IMG/VR virus record: IMGVR_UViG_3300027985_001318
Coordinates: 124,001 to 188,000 of that record
From: a virus
Length of the DNA: 64,000 nucleotides
Strand: one strand, 5' to 3'
Shown: positions 26,478 to 34,851 of the stretch, piece by piece
How positions within the stretch are numbered: position 1 is the stretch's first letter
Layout: each line of letters starts with the position of its first letter
Position numbers and translations under genes: made by a program
Notes under the pieces: generated by a model
The model's input: only the letters and a program-made list of their open reading frames with translations
Database searches by the model: none
What the model was told of the DNA's origin: nothing

Positions 26478-27116
26478 ATGCAAACAGGCAAATATATCGT
26501 TATCGAAGGTTTGGATGGGGCTGGTAAAAGTACTATGGTCGAAAAACTCCTCCAAGAACTCGAACGTAAAGGCGTTAAAGTAATCGTTACCAGAGAACCT
26601 GGCGGGACTGCTTTTGCTGAAGATATCCGAACGGCTATCAAGACGCCTCGTAGTTACGCTGTGGACGGGTTGACTGAAGCGTTGGCTTTTTCAGCTGCCA
26701 GGCGAGATAACTGGTTGAATGTGGTAAAACCAGCTCTCGACGCCGGTACTTGGGTAATCTCAGATCGTAGTTACCTTTCGATGCTTGCGTATCAAGGTTA
26801 CGGTCGCGGTCATCTTTCTGATATCGAACAACTGTTTCGACTCACCTACGGTGACCAGTTCAAGTTTCATGCGTGCTTTGTTTTGGACGTAGGAGTTGAG
26901 TTTGGTTTGAATAACTCAAAACGTCGCGGCGGTGAGCAGTGTCGCATTGAAGCTCTTGATAAAGAGATCTTCGAGCGTGCCAGGCTGGCTTTCAATGACC
27001 AAGAGATGATGTCCAAATACTGCGACAACTACGCCAAGATAGATATGGAAGAAACTATCGCCAACAACGATTCGGATGAGCTGGCTGCCTGGATGGGTTG
27101 GTTTGCTATCGGATAA
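26478..27116 (+). CDS. tmk: Thymidylate kinase
   Basis: Phosphorylates dTMP to dTDP. P-loop GLDGAGKS at residues 11-18, REPGGT at 39-44, DRS…AYQG (96-107, the TMP-binding DR motif with Ser for the usual Tyr), and a lid region near 145-160. The 212-residue length is normal for the family. Works with the phage's thymidylate synthase, dihydrofolate reductase and dCTP deaminase elsewhere in this window. AAGGA ribosome site before ATG 26478. Confidence 0.92.
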   Translation: MQTGKYIVIEGLDGAGKSTMVEKLLQELERKGVKVIVTREPGGTAFAEDIRTAIKTPRSYAVDGLTEALAFSAARRDNWLNVVKPALDAGTWVISDRSYLSMLAYQGYGRGHLSDIEQLFRLTYGDQFKFHACFVLDVGVEFGLNNSKRRGGEQCRIEALDKEIFERARLAFNDQEMMSKYCDNYAKIDMEETIANNDSDELAAWMGWFAIG

Positions 27117-27133
27117 AAGAGGACACGATTAAA

Positions 27134-27706
27134 ATGTCACAGCAAAGCTTAGGTTTAGCCGAGTGTTTAACCAGAGCTGCTGATATCGAGCTAGATAGTT
27201 TTTACAATGAAGCTATCCTAACCCAGATACTTACAGCTCTCGCTGAAACCGGTATCGACTACCAAGAACCTTACACAGGGAATTCTATCAAAACGGCAAT
27301 AGAAGAGTCGCCCTCTGAAGAACAAACTGCGATACTGAACACCAGTATCGAGATGAAATCGTCAGGGGAAGACATCGATATGTCAGAAATACTCGCAAAC
27401 GTCGACCACAGCGGTGGTAAAATCAGGCCCATAATCGCCTCACTTATGGCCATCTTGCTGATAGTCTCAGTAGTGGCTTATGGTTGCCTGGTCTGGAAGA
27501 TTTCTTATGAAAACAGTACTCTTCCAACCTGGGATGCTTTGATCATCCCTATCGGCATCCCAGTAACCATTGTCTGGTCCTACTTCGGTTTCCTTAAAGC
27601 CGAACGAAGGGAGTTCATGGAAGCTGTGATTAATAAAACTCCGGCAGGTGCGGCGATCGCAAACTTCGGTTCCAGACTTGCCGATATCAAGAAACAAGGA
27701 CAATAA
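27134..27706 (+). CDS. Two-span membrane protein (190 aa)
   Basis: The start is set at ATG 27134 (GAGGA upstream); an in-frame start at 27098 would overlap tmk. Residues 1-95 are acidic and soluble; two membrane segments follow (about 99-121 and 130-149), then a basic tail with AGAAIANFG. The hairpin of two spans ending KAERREF resembles the GTA/phage holin_3TM group loosely, but no lysis gene is adjacent. Unknown function. Confidence 0.55.
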   Translation: MSQQSLGLAECLTRAADIELDSFYNEAILTQILTALAETGIDYQEPYTGNSIKTAIEESPSEEQTAILNTSIEMKSSGEDIDMSEILANVDHSGGKIRPIIASLMAILLIVSVVAYGCLVWKISYENSTLPTWDALIIPIGIPVTIVWSYFGFLKAERREFMEAVINKTPAGAAIANFGSRLADIKKQGQ

Positions 27707-27709
27707 CAA

Positions 27710-28009
27710 ATGTCAGAACAACCCAAATGTAAATTGTGTGGCGAGCCGATGCCTGAAGGTGAAGAAATGTTCATCACCCACGGTTTCAGTGGCCCTTGCC
27801 CCGCAAAACCACGTCCGGCTCACCAGCTCCGAGTAGTTAGTGAGAAAGAAGAACTCGATAGCCGGATCGAGTCCCTTTCTCTCTTTCTCGCCACCGCTAT
27901 TTACAGCACCTTGGATCAAGACGAAAAAGGTCGACTGTATCGGCAGCTGAACGTCATGAAAGAGTACAGTGAGATCCTCGGAGCTCGTATTGAGGCTTTT
28001 GATAAATAA
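27710..28009 (+). CDS. Small protein with Cys motif and crAss001_48-like helical domain (99 aa)
   Basis: N-terminal CKLCGEP (C7, C10) with a further C30 suggests a zinc knuckle. The C-terminal ~55 residues (EKEELDSRIESLSLFL … LNVMKEYSEILGARI) match the helical pattern of the widespread small phage family annotated as crAss001_48-related. Function of that family is unknown. Three bases after the membrane protein, so co-translated; followed by a terminator. Confidence 0.6.
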   Translation: MSEQPKCKLCGEPMPEGEEMFITHGFSGPCPAKPRPAHQLRVVSEKEELDSRIESLSLFLATAIYSTLDQDEKGRLYRQLNVMKEYSEILGARIEAFDK

Positions 28010-28035
28010 GAGGAGGGCGAAAGCCCTCCTCTTTT
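28008..28035 (+). terminator. Rho-independent terminator
   Basis: AGAGGAGGGC-GAAA-GCCCTCCTCT plus T4, overlapping the stop codon of the 99-aa gene. Copy of the dispersed hairpin family. Confidence 0.85.
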
Positions 28036-28046
28036 ATTTGCTTAGA

Positions 28047-28085
28047 AATCTAATCCCAACTAATCTCAAACCTATATCCTAAAGA
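28047..28085 (+). promoter_or_regulatory. Early promoter-like motif
   Basis: ATCCCAACTAATCTCAA followed by the core ACCTATATCCT at 28070-28080. The upstream part matches the extended element of the 12409 and 59769 promoters. Lies 100 bases before the next ATG. Confidence 0.65.
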
Positions 28086-28180
28086 TGGTATTAGGGCGTA
28101 TTGCCCCACTCTGTGTAAACGATCTTTGAATTGTTTACGTTTAAATCTACGTATTTACTCTTTTTAATAGGAGAACCATC

Positions 28181-28510
28181 ATGGTTATCGATTTCACTCG
28201 TGTTAACAAGGCTGCTTTTGCTGGTCAAACAGAGGCACAGATCAGTGCTGAGATCGGTCGCCGCATGGCGATCTTGGACGAGTATAACTCGATCAAGAAC
28301 AAAGACCGCAACGTCGTCTTTGTGGTCTCCGAGCATGAAGTTTATAACGGATCTAATGAGGCCTGGAGCCAGCTCCAGACACGCATTAGCTCTTACAAGA
28401 ACGATGCTGAAAAGCATCGCAAGACTCGCCGCAACACTGTATGCGGCTTTGCCTTAGTAGCCATCGCGGGAGGGTTGCTAGGGTTGGCTATCGGCCGTGG
28501 CCGAAACTAA
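28181..28510 (+). CDS. Small tail-anchored membrane protein (109 aa)
   Basis: Polar 85-residue head, then one glycine-rich span (CGFALVAIAGGLLGLAIG) and a basic RGRN end: the same plan as the genes at 12510 and 12898, also promoter-proximal. GGAG ribosome site. No family known. Three such proteins behind early-type promoters suggest membrane-acting early products, by inference. Confidence 0.6.
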   Translation: MVIDFTRVNKAAFAGQTEAQISAEIGRRMAILDEYNSIKNKDRNVVFVVSEHEVYNGSNEAWSQLQTRISSYKNDAEKHRKTRRNTVCGFALVAIAGGLLGLAIGRGRN

Positions 28511-28517
28511 CTGCTTT

Positions 28518-28626
28518 GGGCAATGTCGACATTGCCCAAGCTCGATAGGAACATCGAGTTACAATAAAGTCGACTAGCGCTGAGATAGCGAATATCTCAT
28601 ACCCGAGTCTGACATGGAGTAGACTC
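28518..28626 (+). ncRNA. Run of four stem-loops, possible structured leader RNA
   Basis: In 109 bases there are four consecutive inverted repeats: a perfect 20-base palindrome at 28518-28537, CTCGAT/ATCGAG at 28541-28558, GAGATA/TATCTC at 28582-28598, and GAGTCT/AGACTC at 28605-28626. No T-tract follows, and no tRNA signature is present. It precedes the 55-aa gene's ribosome site by ~17 bases. Could be a structured 5' leader, a processing region or a small RNA. Confidence 0.4.
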
Positions 28627-28654
28627 TTAACACACGGTAATCCGGAGGTTAAGA

Positions 28655-28822
28655 ATGGAAAGATTTGCAGTTACTACTGTAGCCAAACAGGTATTGGTGT
28701 GGGATCACACCAAACAAAAACGGGTTGGCGATATCGTCACCCTTCCCGACAAAACAGGACGAGAACGGCTGGAAAAGCTGGCTCAGTACCTTAACAATCA
28801 AGCGGACCAGACCCGCTTATAA
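28655..28822 (+). CDS. Small hypothetical protein (55 aa)
   Basis: Starts at ATG 28655 with a strong GGAGG eight bases upstream and ends at TAA 28820-28822. The product begins MERFAVTTVAKQVLVWD and has a helical acidic/basic C-terminal half. It is followed after 19 bases by another well-primed ATG. No family recognised. A longer overlapping frame from 28725 uses no ribosome site and is rejected. Confidence 0.6.
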   Translation: MERFAVTTVAKQVLVWDHTKQKRVGDIVTLPDKTGRERLEKLAQYLNNQADQTRL

Positions 28823-28841
28823 CCGGCTATGGAGGGCGGTT

Positions 28842-29102
28842 ATGCTTAAAGTTGTAAATCAATTAAGGCTGGCCAGCTTTCCAGCTGCTCTTCTGGCTAA
28901 TTCAAAAATCACAGCTGCCACCCCGGCAGCTGTTTTTGCGCTTATGTCAGAAATGAAGAAGAATGTCGCTTACGATACCGATATCGTAAGTGGAGACATC
29001 GTAGTCATGACCGACGGACGAGAAGCTGTCGTGATAGCTACAGATGAAGAAACCAAGGAGATAGTCGGGCATTGGCTTGACTGCTGTTTGGACTGCCCCT
29101 AA
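28842..29102 (+). CDS. Small hypothetical protein (86 aa)
   Basis: ATG 28842 lies directly after GGAGGG (28831-28836), which decides the start. Alanine-rich helical first half; acidic beta-like second half ending in two cysteine pairs (DCCLDCP). Part of a run of four closely spaced small genes (28655-30208). Unknown. Confidence 0.6.
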   Translation: MLKVVNQLRLASFPAALLANSKITAATPAAVFALMSEMKKNVAYDTDIVSGDIVVMTDGREAVVIATDEETKEIVGHWLDCCLDCP

Positions 29103-29117
29103 ATGGAGGATTGAAAG

Positions 29118-29594
29118 ATGTTTACATTGCAGGAAGTTGAACTGGCAGTCGAGAACAACGCGCCAGTAGGTTATATAGCCGAAGGGGAAATTATCCCTAG
29201 ACCGCCGTGCGGTTGGCAGTTTATTTGCGCTCTCGAACAGCGAGGCAAGCGCAAGGTTCTGATTCCTGTCCCTACCAATGGGCGGAACTCTGCATTCTGG
29301 CGGGAGTGTAAGCGCCGGGTAATTGCCGAGGCTACGAACATGGAGTTTGCGGCTCTGTACGTGGCAGCTGCGTCATCCGTAAAACTCCCCTACACCTGGT
29401 ACGCTCCGGTGTTTAAGACGGCCTTTGTCTTGGCTAAAGACTGGAACGTCGATCAGCTCAGCGAAATGAATACCAATGCGGTACAGAACATGTTCAGCAA
29501 CGACTATGTTCTTTTCCATAAGGAAGCCGCAACGGCACTGGAAATGGCCAAGGCGGTTTTACTTCGCAAAATCAAGCTCAAGGAAGCGCATTAA
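29118..29594 (+). CDS. Hypothetical protein (158 aa)
   Basis: Soluble basic protein with GGAGG ribosome site. The stop overlaps the next start (TAATG), coupling it to the 204-aa gene. No motif recognised. Confidence 0.55.
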   Translation: MFTLQEVELAVENNAPVGYIAEGEIIPRPPCGWQFICALEQRGKRKVLIPVPTNGRNSAFWRECKRRVIAEATNMEFAALYVAAASSVKLPYTWYAPVFKTAFVLAKDWNVDQLSEMNTNAVQNMFSNDYVLFHKEAATALEMAKAVLLRKIKLKEAH

Positions 29595-30208
29595 TGCAAC
29601 AAGTACTCGATAAAATCGACGCATCCCATCTGCCCTTCCTGGTTCCGGTAACGAATGGGTTCCATGTGTTCCCATTTCCAGGATTGGACATAACCTCAGC
29701 CGAAGCAATTCGAATGGGGTTTCTACCGAAAGACTGGTCTATCGTTAAGCCACTCTTTGTGGCTCGCAGTAAGGTAGTGCAGTACCTGAAGGACAACGAA
29801 TGCTTGGCTTACCCGTCAGGGTGGGATCATAAGCTATTCGTCAGTGAAGAGTTCCGTGGCCTGCGACCAAAGCAAGGCATTGCCTGCATGCTCTGTATAG
29901 AGCATTACAAAAGCAAAGCGTTGCAGAAGCTCCGTTCCATGAACTCAGTAAGAGAGTCGTCTGCAAAGGCGACTACGAAGTTGCTCGAACTGTACTGTGA
30001 CTTCTTGAAGTCGAGTTACGGGGAGGGTCCCGTTAGTGCGGTAGTTTCTGTAATCAGAAAACATGGGGCTAGTTATGCTAGCCCCGATATCGTAGCTAAC
30101 GGTTGGGAGTCCTATGAGTCTTGGTTGATCCGAGTCATGGGCTCTAAGCGTACAGACCCCGACAAGGCCAGAGATCTGCGCCTGTTAGCTCGTGGTCGAC
30201 GCGTGTAG
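29594..30208 (+). CDS. Hypothetical protein (204 aa)
   Basis: One-base overlap with the preceding gene. The C-terminal ~25 residues are strongly basic (RTDPDKARDLRLLARGRRV), which could bind nucleic acid. A cysteine pair (CMLC) sits mid-protein. No family recognised. Followed by a strong terminator that ends this small-gene transcript. Confidence 0.55.
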   Translation: MQQVLDKIDASHLPFLVPVTNGFHVFPFPGLDITSAEAIRMGFLPKDWSIVKPLFVARSKVVQYLKDNECLAYPSGWDHKLFVSEEFRGLRPKQGIACMLCIEHYKSKALQKLRSMNSVRESSAKATTKLLELYCDFLKSSYGEGPVSAVVSVIRKHGASYASPDIVANGWESYESWLIRVMGSKRTDPDKARDLRLLARGRRV

Positions 30209-30213
30209 GAAAA

Positions 30214-30245
30214 AAAGAAGAGGGCCAACGCCCTCTTCTTTTTTT
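30214..30245 (+). terminator. Rho-independent terminator for the + operon
   Basis: AAGAAGAGGGC-CAAC-GCCCTCTTCTT with A- and T-tracts either side. Confidence 0.85.
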
Positions 30246-30285
30246 GCTTAAGACGTTCTGGAGGTTTCGGATACCGAACCGGAGC

Positions 30286-30317
30286 AAAAGAAAGAGCTAA
30301 TGCCCTTTCTTTTTTTG
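30286..30317 (-). terminator. Terminator for the minus-strand structural gene
   Basis: On the minus strand an AAAGAAAG stem with loop GGCATTAGCT and CTTTCTTTT. It lies seven bases beyond the stop of the 30324 gene. Confidence 0.65.
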
Positions 30318-30323
30318 CTAAAA

Positions 30324-31181
30324 CTAGTACCAGATCGTGATCTTACCAGCCATATTGGCACAGAGATCCCCGAGAAGGATAACCAACACGTTCTCGAAGC
30401 TTTCGTTGATACTGACGCCGGAATCTGCAACAGCGCCATTGTAGGCGATAGTCGCCCCGCTGAGGTTGAAGTCAACACTATCGGTGGAAACGACCCAGCT
30501 ATCACCAGAAAGCGTGCTAAGCAGTTCTGTGACAGCAGTTGTATCTGCCTGGTCTCCGGCAATCTTAGTAGAGATTTCAGCGATGAACTCAGTACCGTCA
30601 AGTGACCAGCTGTAAGCTTCAGCTTGGGCCTTAGTGGAATCTCCGCTAGGATACTCGAAGCCGTCAGCAGAACCATCGACGATTACGTTGTTCAGATCGT
30701 TGCTATCGAGCACTACATCGAACTCGAGGGAGCCGAGCCACAGCAGAGAGGTAGAGGTCGTGGTCAGTAGACCAGATACTGGTAAGGTACTAGTATCGAC
30801 AGCGGACATAGTGAAGTCACTCACTGTAACATCCAGGCCGTGATGGGAGCGCAACCAACTAACTACCACAGATAAATCTACGGTATCGCCAGCAGCTGCG
30901 ATAGGCACGGAAGGCCGAATAGAGCCAAGGAAAGCCCCGATATCCAAACGAGTATAAAAACCTTCCTTACTTCCGTGATAATCTTTCCCAAGAATAGCCG
31001 TGATCATGATAGAGGTATTACGACCACCATTCAGCAGTGGATCGATAGGGGTCGGCTCTCCCAGGGTGCAGTTGGTGGTATTGAGCTTCACCTCAGTGAT
31101 AGCGTTGCGAATGTTGATTAATTCCAAAACCTTATCAGCTTGAGAAGAACCAGAAACGAACGGATAAAGTGCCGTCGTCAT
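30324..31181 (-). CDS. Virion structural protein, paralogue of the 24167 gene (285 aa)
   Basis: Minus-strand gene with an AAGGAG site. Its C-terminal two-thirds match the 276-aa protein at 24167: FEYPSGDSTKAQ…YSWSLDG, then ATIAYNGAVADSG, and the terminal GKITIWY. More threonine- and serine-rich than its paralogue, with an N-terminal ~60-residue stretch of different sequence. Being alone, inverted and flanked by terminators, it looks like a moved or independently regulated copy of the particle gene. Confidence 0.65.
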   Translation of the reverse strand: MTTALYPFVSGSSQADKVLELINIRNAITEVKLNTTNCTLGEPTPIDPLLNGGRNTSIMITAILGKDYHGSKEGFYTRLDIGAFLGSIRPSVPIAAAGDTVDLSVVVSWLRSHHGLDVTVSDFTMSAVDTSTLPVSGLLTTTSTSLLWLGSLEFDVVLDSNDLNNVIVDGSADGFEYPSGDSTKAQAEAYSWSLDGTEFIAEISTKIAGDQADTTAVTELLSTLSGDSWVVSTDSVDFNLSGATIAYNGAVADSGVSINESFENVLVILLGDLCANMAGKITIWY

Positions 31182-31312
31182 TTTTTCACTCCTTTAGTTA
31201 TTCACTAATGGATACTCACCGACATCAGCGCAATCCGGTTTATCCATCTCCATTAAGCACGCCTAAACGCGCTTTTCCCGTACATTATCATAAAATTGAG
31301 TTTATTGCTAAA

Positions 31313-31347
31313 CTAGTCTTTTTTATACCTATATCACGATACTGGAC
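31313..31347 (+). promoter_or_regulatory. Early promoter-like motif
   Basis: TTTTTTAT followed by core ACCTATATCAC (31327-31337) and GATACTGG, 77 bases before ATG 31414. It lies in the 232-base region between the minus-strand structural gene and the + operon; the rest of that region shows no other gene. Confidence 0.7.
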
Positions 31348-31413
31348 TTGGAGTTAAAAACTACTCCTTATTGTAATCATTTGGCATAACACACGTTTAT
31401 AAAAGGAAAAGGT

Positions 31414-32271
31414 ATGTCCGAGGAACAAAAAGTTGAATTCATTAACCATTGCGGGAACGCTTTCGGGGTTTCTGTCCCCTATCAAGGCATTTCTTATGTC
31501 GACGTTTACGAACTGTTTCTGAAAGATGGTAGTCATATCCCGGTAGCTTACCCCAGATTTCTTCGCGATCAGGTCACTGGACAAAGTAACCTCCATCCCA
31601 AGGATTGGATCGTTATCGATTTCGATAAGGAGACCAAAGAGATCAAACAGAACGACCGTATGATCAAGAACGAAGAAATCTCCGAGATCGCGCTGCTCGA
31701 TCATGCCGGTGAGTTTGCTAGCCTTTTCAAGTACAATACTGTCCAGCGACATCGACTCAATGTCGTGAGCGCAATGCGCCTTGGCTTGATGAACCCCTAT
31801 GAGGATCTCAGTAGCATCCGACCGGAAAGCTGTCGTGCGATGGAAATTCGTCTGACTTGCCACTACGTCAACAAGAAAGGGGTTCCTGAGCAGAAAGATA
31901 TTTATCCGGCTATCAAGTGCGGAGGTGAACATCTTGAGCTGGGTAAGGATGGTAAGTGGTATTATGAACGAGACTGTAGTTTCGAGCTCGATTCCAAATC
32001 GGCTTATTACCCAGAGCCTTTGGCTATCCTGAAACAATTGGGTTGCAATGTGGTAGTTCGTACCAAGACGAATTTTGCCATCGAAGAAACCGAAACGCTC
32101 GGTAACTGCGTAACCAACCAATATGAACTGGAAATCGTTTCTGTAGGCCGTACCAGCGAAGACAAGATCCAATCTACCTTCACTCAAGCCGGTCTTGCGT
32201 TTTCCGCCACTCTGCGCTTCAAGCGCATTTTCAAGAAGGAAGAAAAGAATGAAACCGTTGCTGAAGTTTGA
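31414..32271 (+). CDS. Hypothetical protein (285 aa)
   Basis: First gene of an operon driven by the promoter at 31327. Soluble, alternating acidic and basic patches, lysine/glutamate-rich C-terminus. AAGGAAAAGG ribosome site. It overlaps the next gene by 23 bases. An opposite-strand frame of similar length is a shadow with no ribosome site. Family unknown. Confidence 0.6.
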   Translation: MSEEQKVEFINHCGNAFGVSVPYQGISYVDVYELFLKDGSHIPVAYPRFLRDQVTGQSNLHPKDWIVIDFDKETKEIKQNDRMIKNEEISEIALLDHAGEFASLFKYNTVQRHRLNVVSAMRLGLMNPYEDLSSIRPESCRAMEIRLTCHYVNKKGVPEQKDIYPAIKCGGEHLELGKDGKWYYERDCSFELDSKSAYYPEPLAILKQLGCNVVVRTKTNFAIEETETLGNCVTNQYELEIVSVGRTSEDKIQSTFTQAGLAFSATLRFKRIFKKEEKNETVAEV

Positions 32272-32914
32272 ACACAAAGAAGGCCTGAATCACGCCATCG
32301 ATCTTCTCAAGGATCTGCCGGAAGACACCAGTCGCGCGGACATCGAAAAGCTGCTCAGGCAACAACACAAGTCTATCTTCACGGACATGCCTGTCTTCGT
32401 CATGACCACCCAACGCAGTCTGTCAGCCCCCATCCGTAAAGCTGCCGGTGAGTTCAACATCCCGGTTTACTACTGCGACAGCCCCACTGTGCCAGTAAAT
32501 GCTGAACCGGCACAGCTCAACCAATTTGCTCTCAGTCTCCAGGACGGAATGCCGGTTAACGACCAGTTCAAGCTCTTCGAGGATGTTCGTTTTGCAGTTA
32601 CTCGTCTGCGCGAGCAATCCAACGCTTACCTGGTTACTGTCAACCTGATCAGTTACAATCCGCTGGTGCGGGTACTGCTCTGCTGCTACGGTTACCAAGC
32701 ACTGCGCTTGGAAGTAGGTTTCGCCAAGCGTTTGTTCTCCAAAATCCAAGAACTCAAATTCGTGAGCGGTATCGGCATCAACACCACATTGCCCTACCCC
32801 ACCAACCAAGAACTCGATGATTTCCTGGCCGATAAAATCCTCCCGCAGGCTTTCACCGATAAGTTCAGCCGGGCCGACGTAATGGCTCTGTGTGGCAGTA
32901 ACAACAACCAATAA
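32249..32914 (+). CDS. Hypothetical protein (221 aa)
   Basis: ATG 32249 (GAAGGAAGAAAAG upstream) overlaps the previous gene's end and is preferred to an in-frame upstream start. Helical N-terminus, then an alpha/beta core (VFVMTTQRSLSAPIRKAAGEF…). No membrane or secretion signal. Unknown. Confidence 0.55.
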   Translation: MKPLLKFEHKEGLNHAIDLLKDLPEDTSRADIEKLLRQQHKSIFTDMPVFVMTTQRSLSAPIRKAAGEFNIPVYYCDSPTVPVNAEPAQLNQFALSLQDGMPVNDQFKLFEDVRFAVTRLREQSNAYLVTVNLISYNPLVRVLLCCYGYQALRLEVGFAKRLFSKIQELKFVSGIGINTTLPYPTNQELDDFLADKILPQAFTDKFSRADVMALCGSNNNQ

Positions 32915-32933
32915 CCAAAAAGGCAGAACACAC

Positions 32934-33980
32934 ATGTACTTCATGTTAGTCATCAACCAAGAACACCCGGTCCTCAAGCAAGTCGACGAGCAAGGTGTTC
33001 TAAAGCCCGAAGGACTCAGTGGTCTTGTGCTGGGGGTGATCCAGCACAATTTCCCTGAGCTGGTCGGCCATGAAACCGAAGTTTCTTTCAACTACGTTGT
33101 CAATCGGGTGATTGGTAATCATGCGGTCTTCTTCGTTCAGCTCCCGAACGTGGACTTCGACGCCCTGGTTTTCACTACTGCTTTCGGTGAAGTAAGTGAA
33201 GCTAACGACCAGAGCTTCCTCGACGATCTGTTGAATGGTCAGAACATCAGCACTCTGGTGGTGAACCCGGCGGTTGGTCTGATTTACAAGTACCATCACG
33301 AGATCATGCAAAACGTCGGGGCTGCTATCAACGATAACATCCGTGCGAGTCTGCTGCGCGAGCCCGGCAACAACGCCAATGATCTGTTTACCATGATTTA
33401 CCCTGGGGTTTCTGGTTCGATCTACGATCAGTTCACCAACCAGGAAAAGCTGGTAAACTGGACGGTGGCTGCCAACTGTAAAGTAGCGGAGCCGGTAGCA
33501 GTCAATGAACCGGCTCAACCGAAACTCACCACTGAAGACCTCGCTGCCCTGCCGGAGGATTTCGCTAAGCCGCGCGTACTGCTCTACGTAAACGCCTGCG
33601 ATTACAACCCCAGCCATGGCTTCGACGGCTTTCCTTTCGATATCCATCGAGTAGTCGACGGCGTACCTGTAAGGGTTGGTGATGAGGATTTCAATGCGGT
33701 TTCTGGTACGGTTCGTCAAGACGTGCTGATTGCCACCGAGTTCCTCAAAAACATTCATCTTCATTGCGGCAGTGCCGATTACGCTGAGTGGTCTATGACT
33801 GCTGAGAGTGAGATTTTCGGTCCCGGTAGCTATATCGCAATCTGTGAAGACGGCGATAAGTTCAAGGCAACGGCTGTCAAGCATGATGCCGATAACCGGG
33901 TTTACAAGCAGCTGCCGGAGATCATAACTCTCTCCGTGGACTTCGACAGCTCTGAAGACCCCGCTATTATGGAAGCCTAA
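32934..33980 (+). CDS. Hypothetical protein (348 aa)
   Basis: The start at ATG 32934 is chosen over a GTG at 32892 that would overlap the upstream gene. An acidic 348-residue protein, probably two domains joined near residue 195 by a proline-rich linker (EPVAVNEPAQPK). GC-richer than average. It is 10 bases upstream of the exonuclease gene. Unknown. Confidence 0.55.
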   Translation: MYFMLVINQEHPVLKQVDEQGVLKPEGLSGLVLGVIQHNFPELVGHETEVSFNYVVNRVIGNHAVFFVQLPNVDFDALVFTTAFGEVSEANDQSFLDDLLNGQNISTLVVNPAVGLIYKYHHEIMQNVGAAINDNIRASLLREPGNNANDLFTMIYPGVSGSIYDQFTNQEKLVNWTVAANCKVAEPVAVNEPAQPKLTTEDLAALPEDFAKPRVLLYVNACDYNPSHGFDGFPFDIHRVVDGVPVRVGDEDFNAVSGTVRQDVLIATEFLKNIHLHCGSADYAEWSMTAESEIFGPGSYIAICEDGDKFKATAVKHDADNRVYKQLPEIITLSVDFDSSEDPAIMEA

Positions 33981-33990
33981 GGAGCTCGGT

Positions 33991-34776
33991 ATGTCGTTAG
34001 TAGTGATTGATAGCGAAACTTTCAAACTGGACCCCAAGAACCCCAAGACCGTTATGGTGGATGAAGTTGGGGTGGTTTGTTACCAGGGTAATGAAGTAGA
34101 ACTCAAGATCGAAGAGATCTATGGCGAGCTCCTGGAGCTTTATATTGCCGGCATAGCGGAAAGACCTGGGGAGGTGGAGGAGGTGGCAACTGCCCAGGTA
34201 ACGGCCGTTATGTTCGGCAATGGGCAGCGCGTCAAGATCAGCGGGCTCTCTTCGTTCGTAAAAAAACTGCCGATTATCGAGCAGTTGTTGGATGGACGTG
34301 AGGTCTCAAAGAAAACGCTCGACTGGCACACATCACGAGGTTATAATCCGGAGCTCGAGAAACGAGAAATTACAGTCAAAGAGGCCATGGCTTGGATACT
34401 GAAAGCTTGTCATGGAAATATGGTGTTCTGCCGCGGACAGGATTTCGATTTCCCGTTGTTGAACTCATTTCTGCCGGGAGATGAGACCATTTGTCATTTC
34501 CGTTCGGCCAGGGATATTCGTACTGCCTTCGATGAGTTGCTGATGGATGGCAAGTACGATCTCATCAAAGATGAGCGAGTCCTCGCTTCCCCGTTGTTTA
34601 CCTCGCCTCTTATCGAGGAAGCCACAAGAGAAAAGGCCGTGTTGGTATTAGAACTGGCCTCGAGAGTCCGCAGGGAACTCGGACATCGGGCTCTTTACGA
34701 TGCTAAAACGGACATGTGTCTCTTGCTGCTATTCCGGTTACTACGTCGAAAGCTTGTCGATGGAATGGTCGAGTAA
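33991..34776 (+). CDS. DexA-like DEDDh 3'-5' exonuclease (261 aa)
   Basis: RNase T/DnaQ-fold exonuclease. D7 and E9 (VIDSET), the second-motif aspartate within RGQDFDFPLL (D153), and H232 with D237 (HRALYDAKTD) supply the four acidic/His ligands. The WHTSRGYNPE segment before motif II is characteristic of the T4 DexA / Rv2179c-like group, which degrades single-stranded DNA or RNA ends. Likely role: processing phage DNA or RNA. AAGGAG ribosome site; followed by a terminator. Confidence 0.78.
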   Translation: MSLVVIDSETFKLDPKNPKTVMVDEVGVVCYQGNEVELKIEEIYGELLELYIAGIAERPGEVEEVATAQVTAVMFGNGQRVKISGLSSFVKKLPIIEQLLDGREVSKKTLDWHTSRGYNPELEKREITVKEAMAWILKACHGNMVFCRGQDFDFPLLNSFLPGDETICHFRSARDIRTAFDELLMDGKYDLIKDERVLASPLFTSPLIEEATREKAVLVLELASRVRRELGHRALYDAKTDMCLLLLFRLLRRKLVDGMVE

Positions 34777-34810
34777 CCCAATTCCAAACCCCTCGACAAC
34801 TACAACTTAA

Positions 34811-34838
34811 AGGGGGAGCTTAGCTCCTCCTAATTTTT
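34811..34838 (+). terminator. Rho-independent terminator
   Basis: GGGGAGCT-TAGCTCCTCC region (AGGGGGAGCTTAGCTCCTCC) followed by T6. Confidence 0.75.
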
Positions 34839-34851
34839 TGGAGCTACTAGA

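Noticed and set aside
28725-28841. N-terminal extension of the 86-aa gene
   Set aside because: Overlaps a well-primed 55-aa gene in another frame; GGAGGG directly precedes ATG 28842.
31354-32277. 307-codon minus-strand frame opposite the 285-aa gene at 31414
   Set aside because: No ribosome site; the + strand frame has a promoter, ribosome site and coupled downstream genes.
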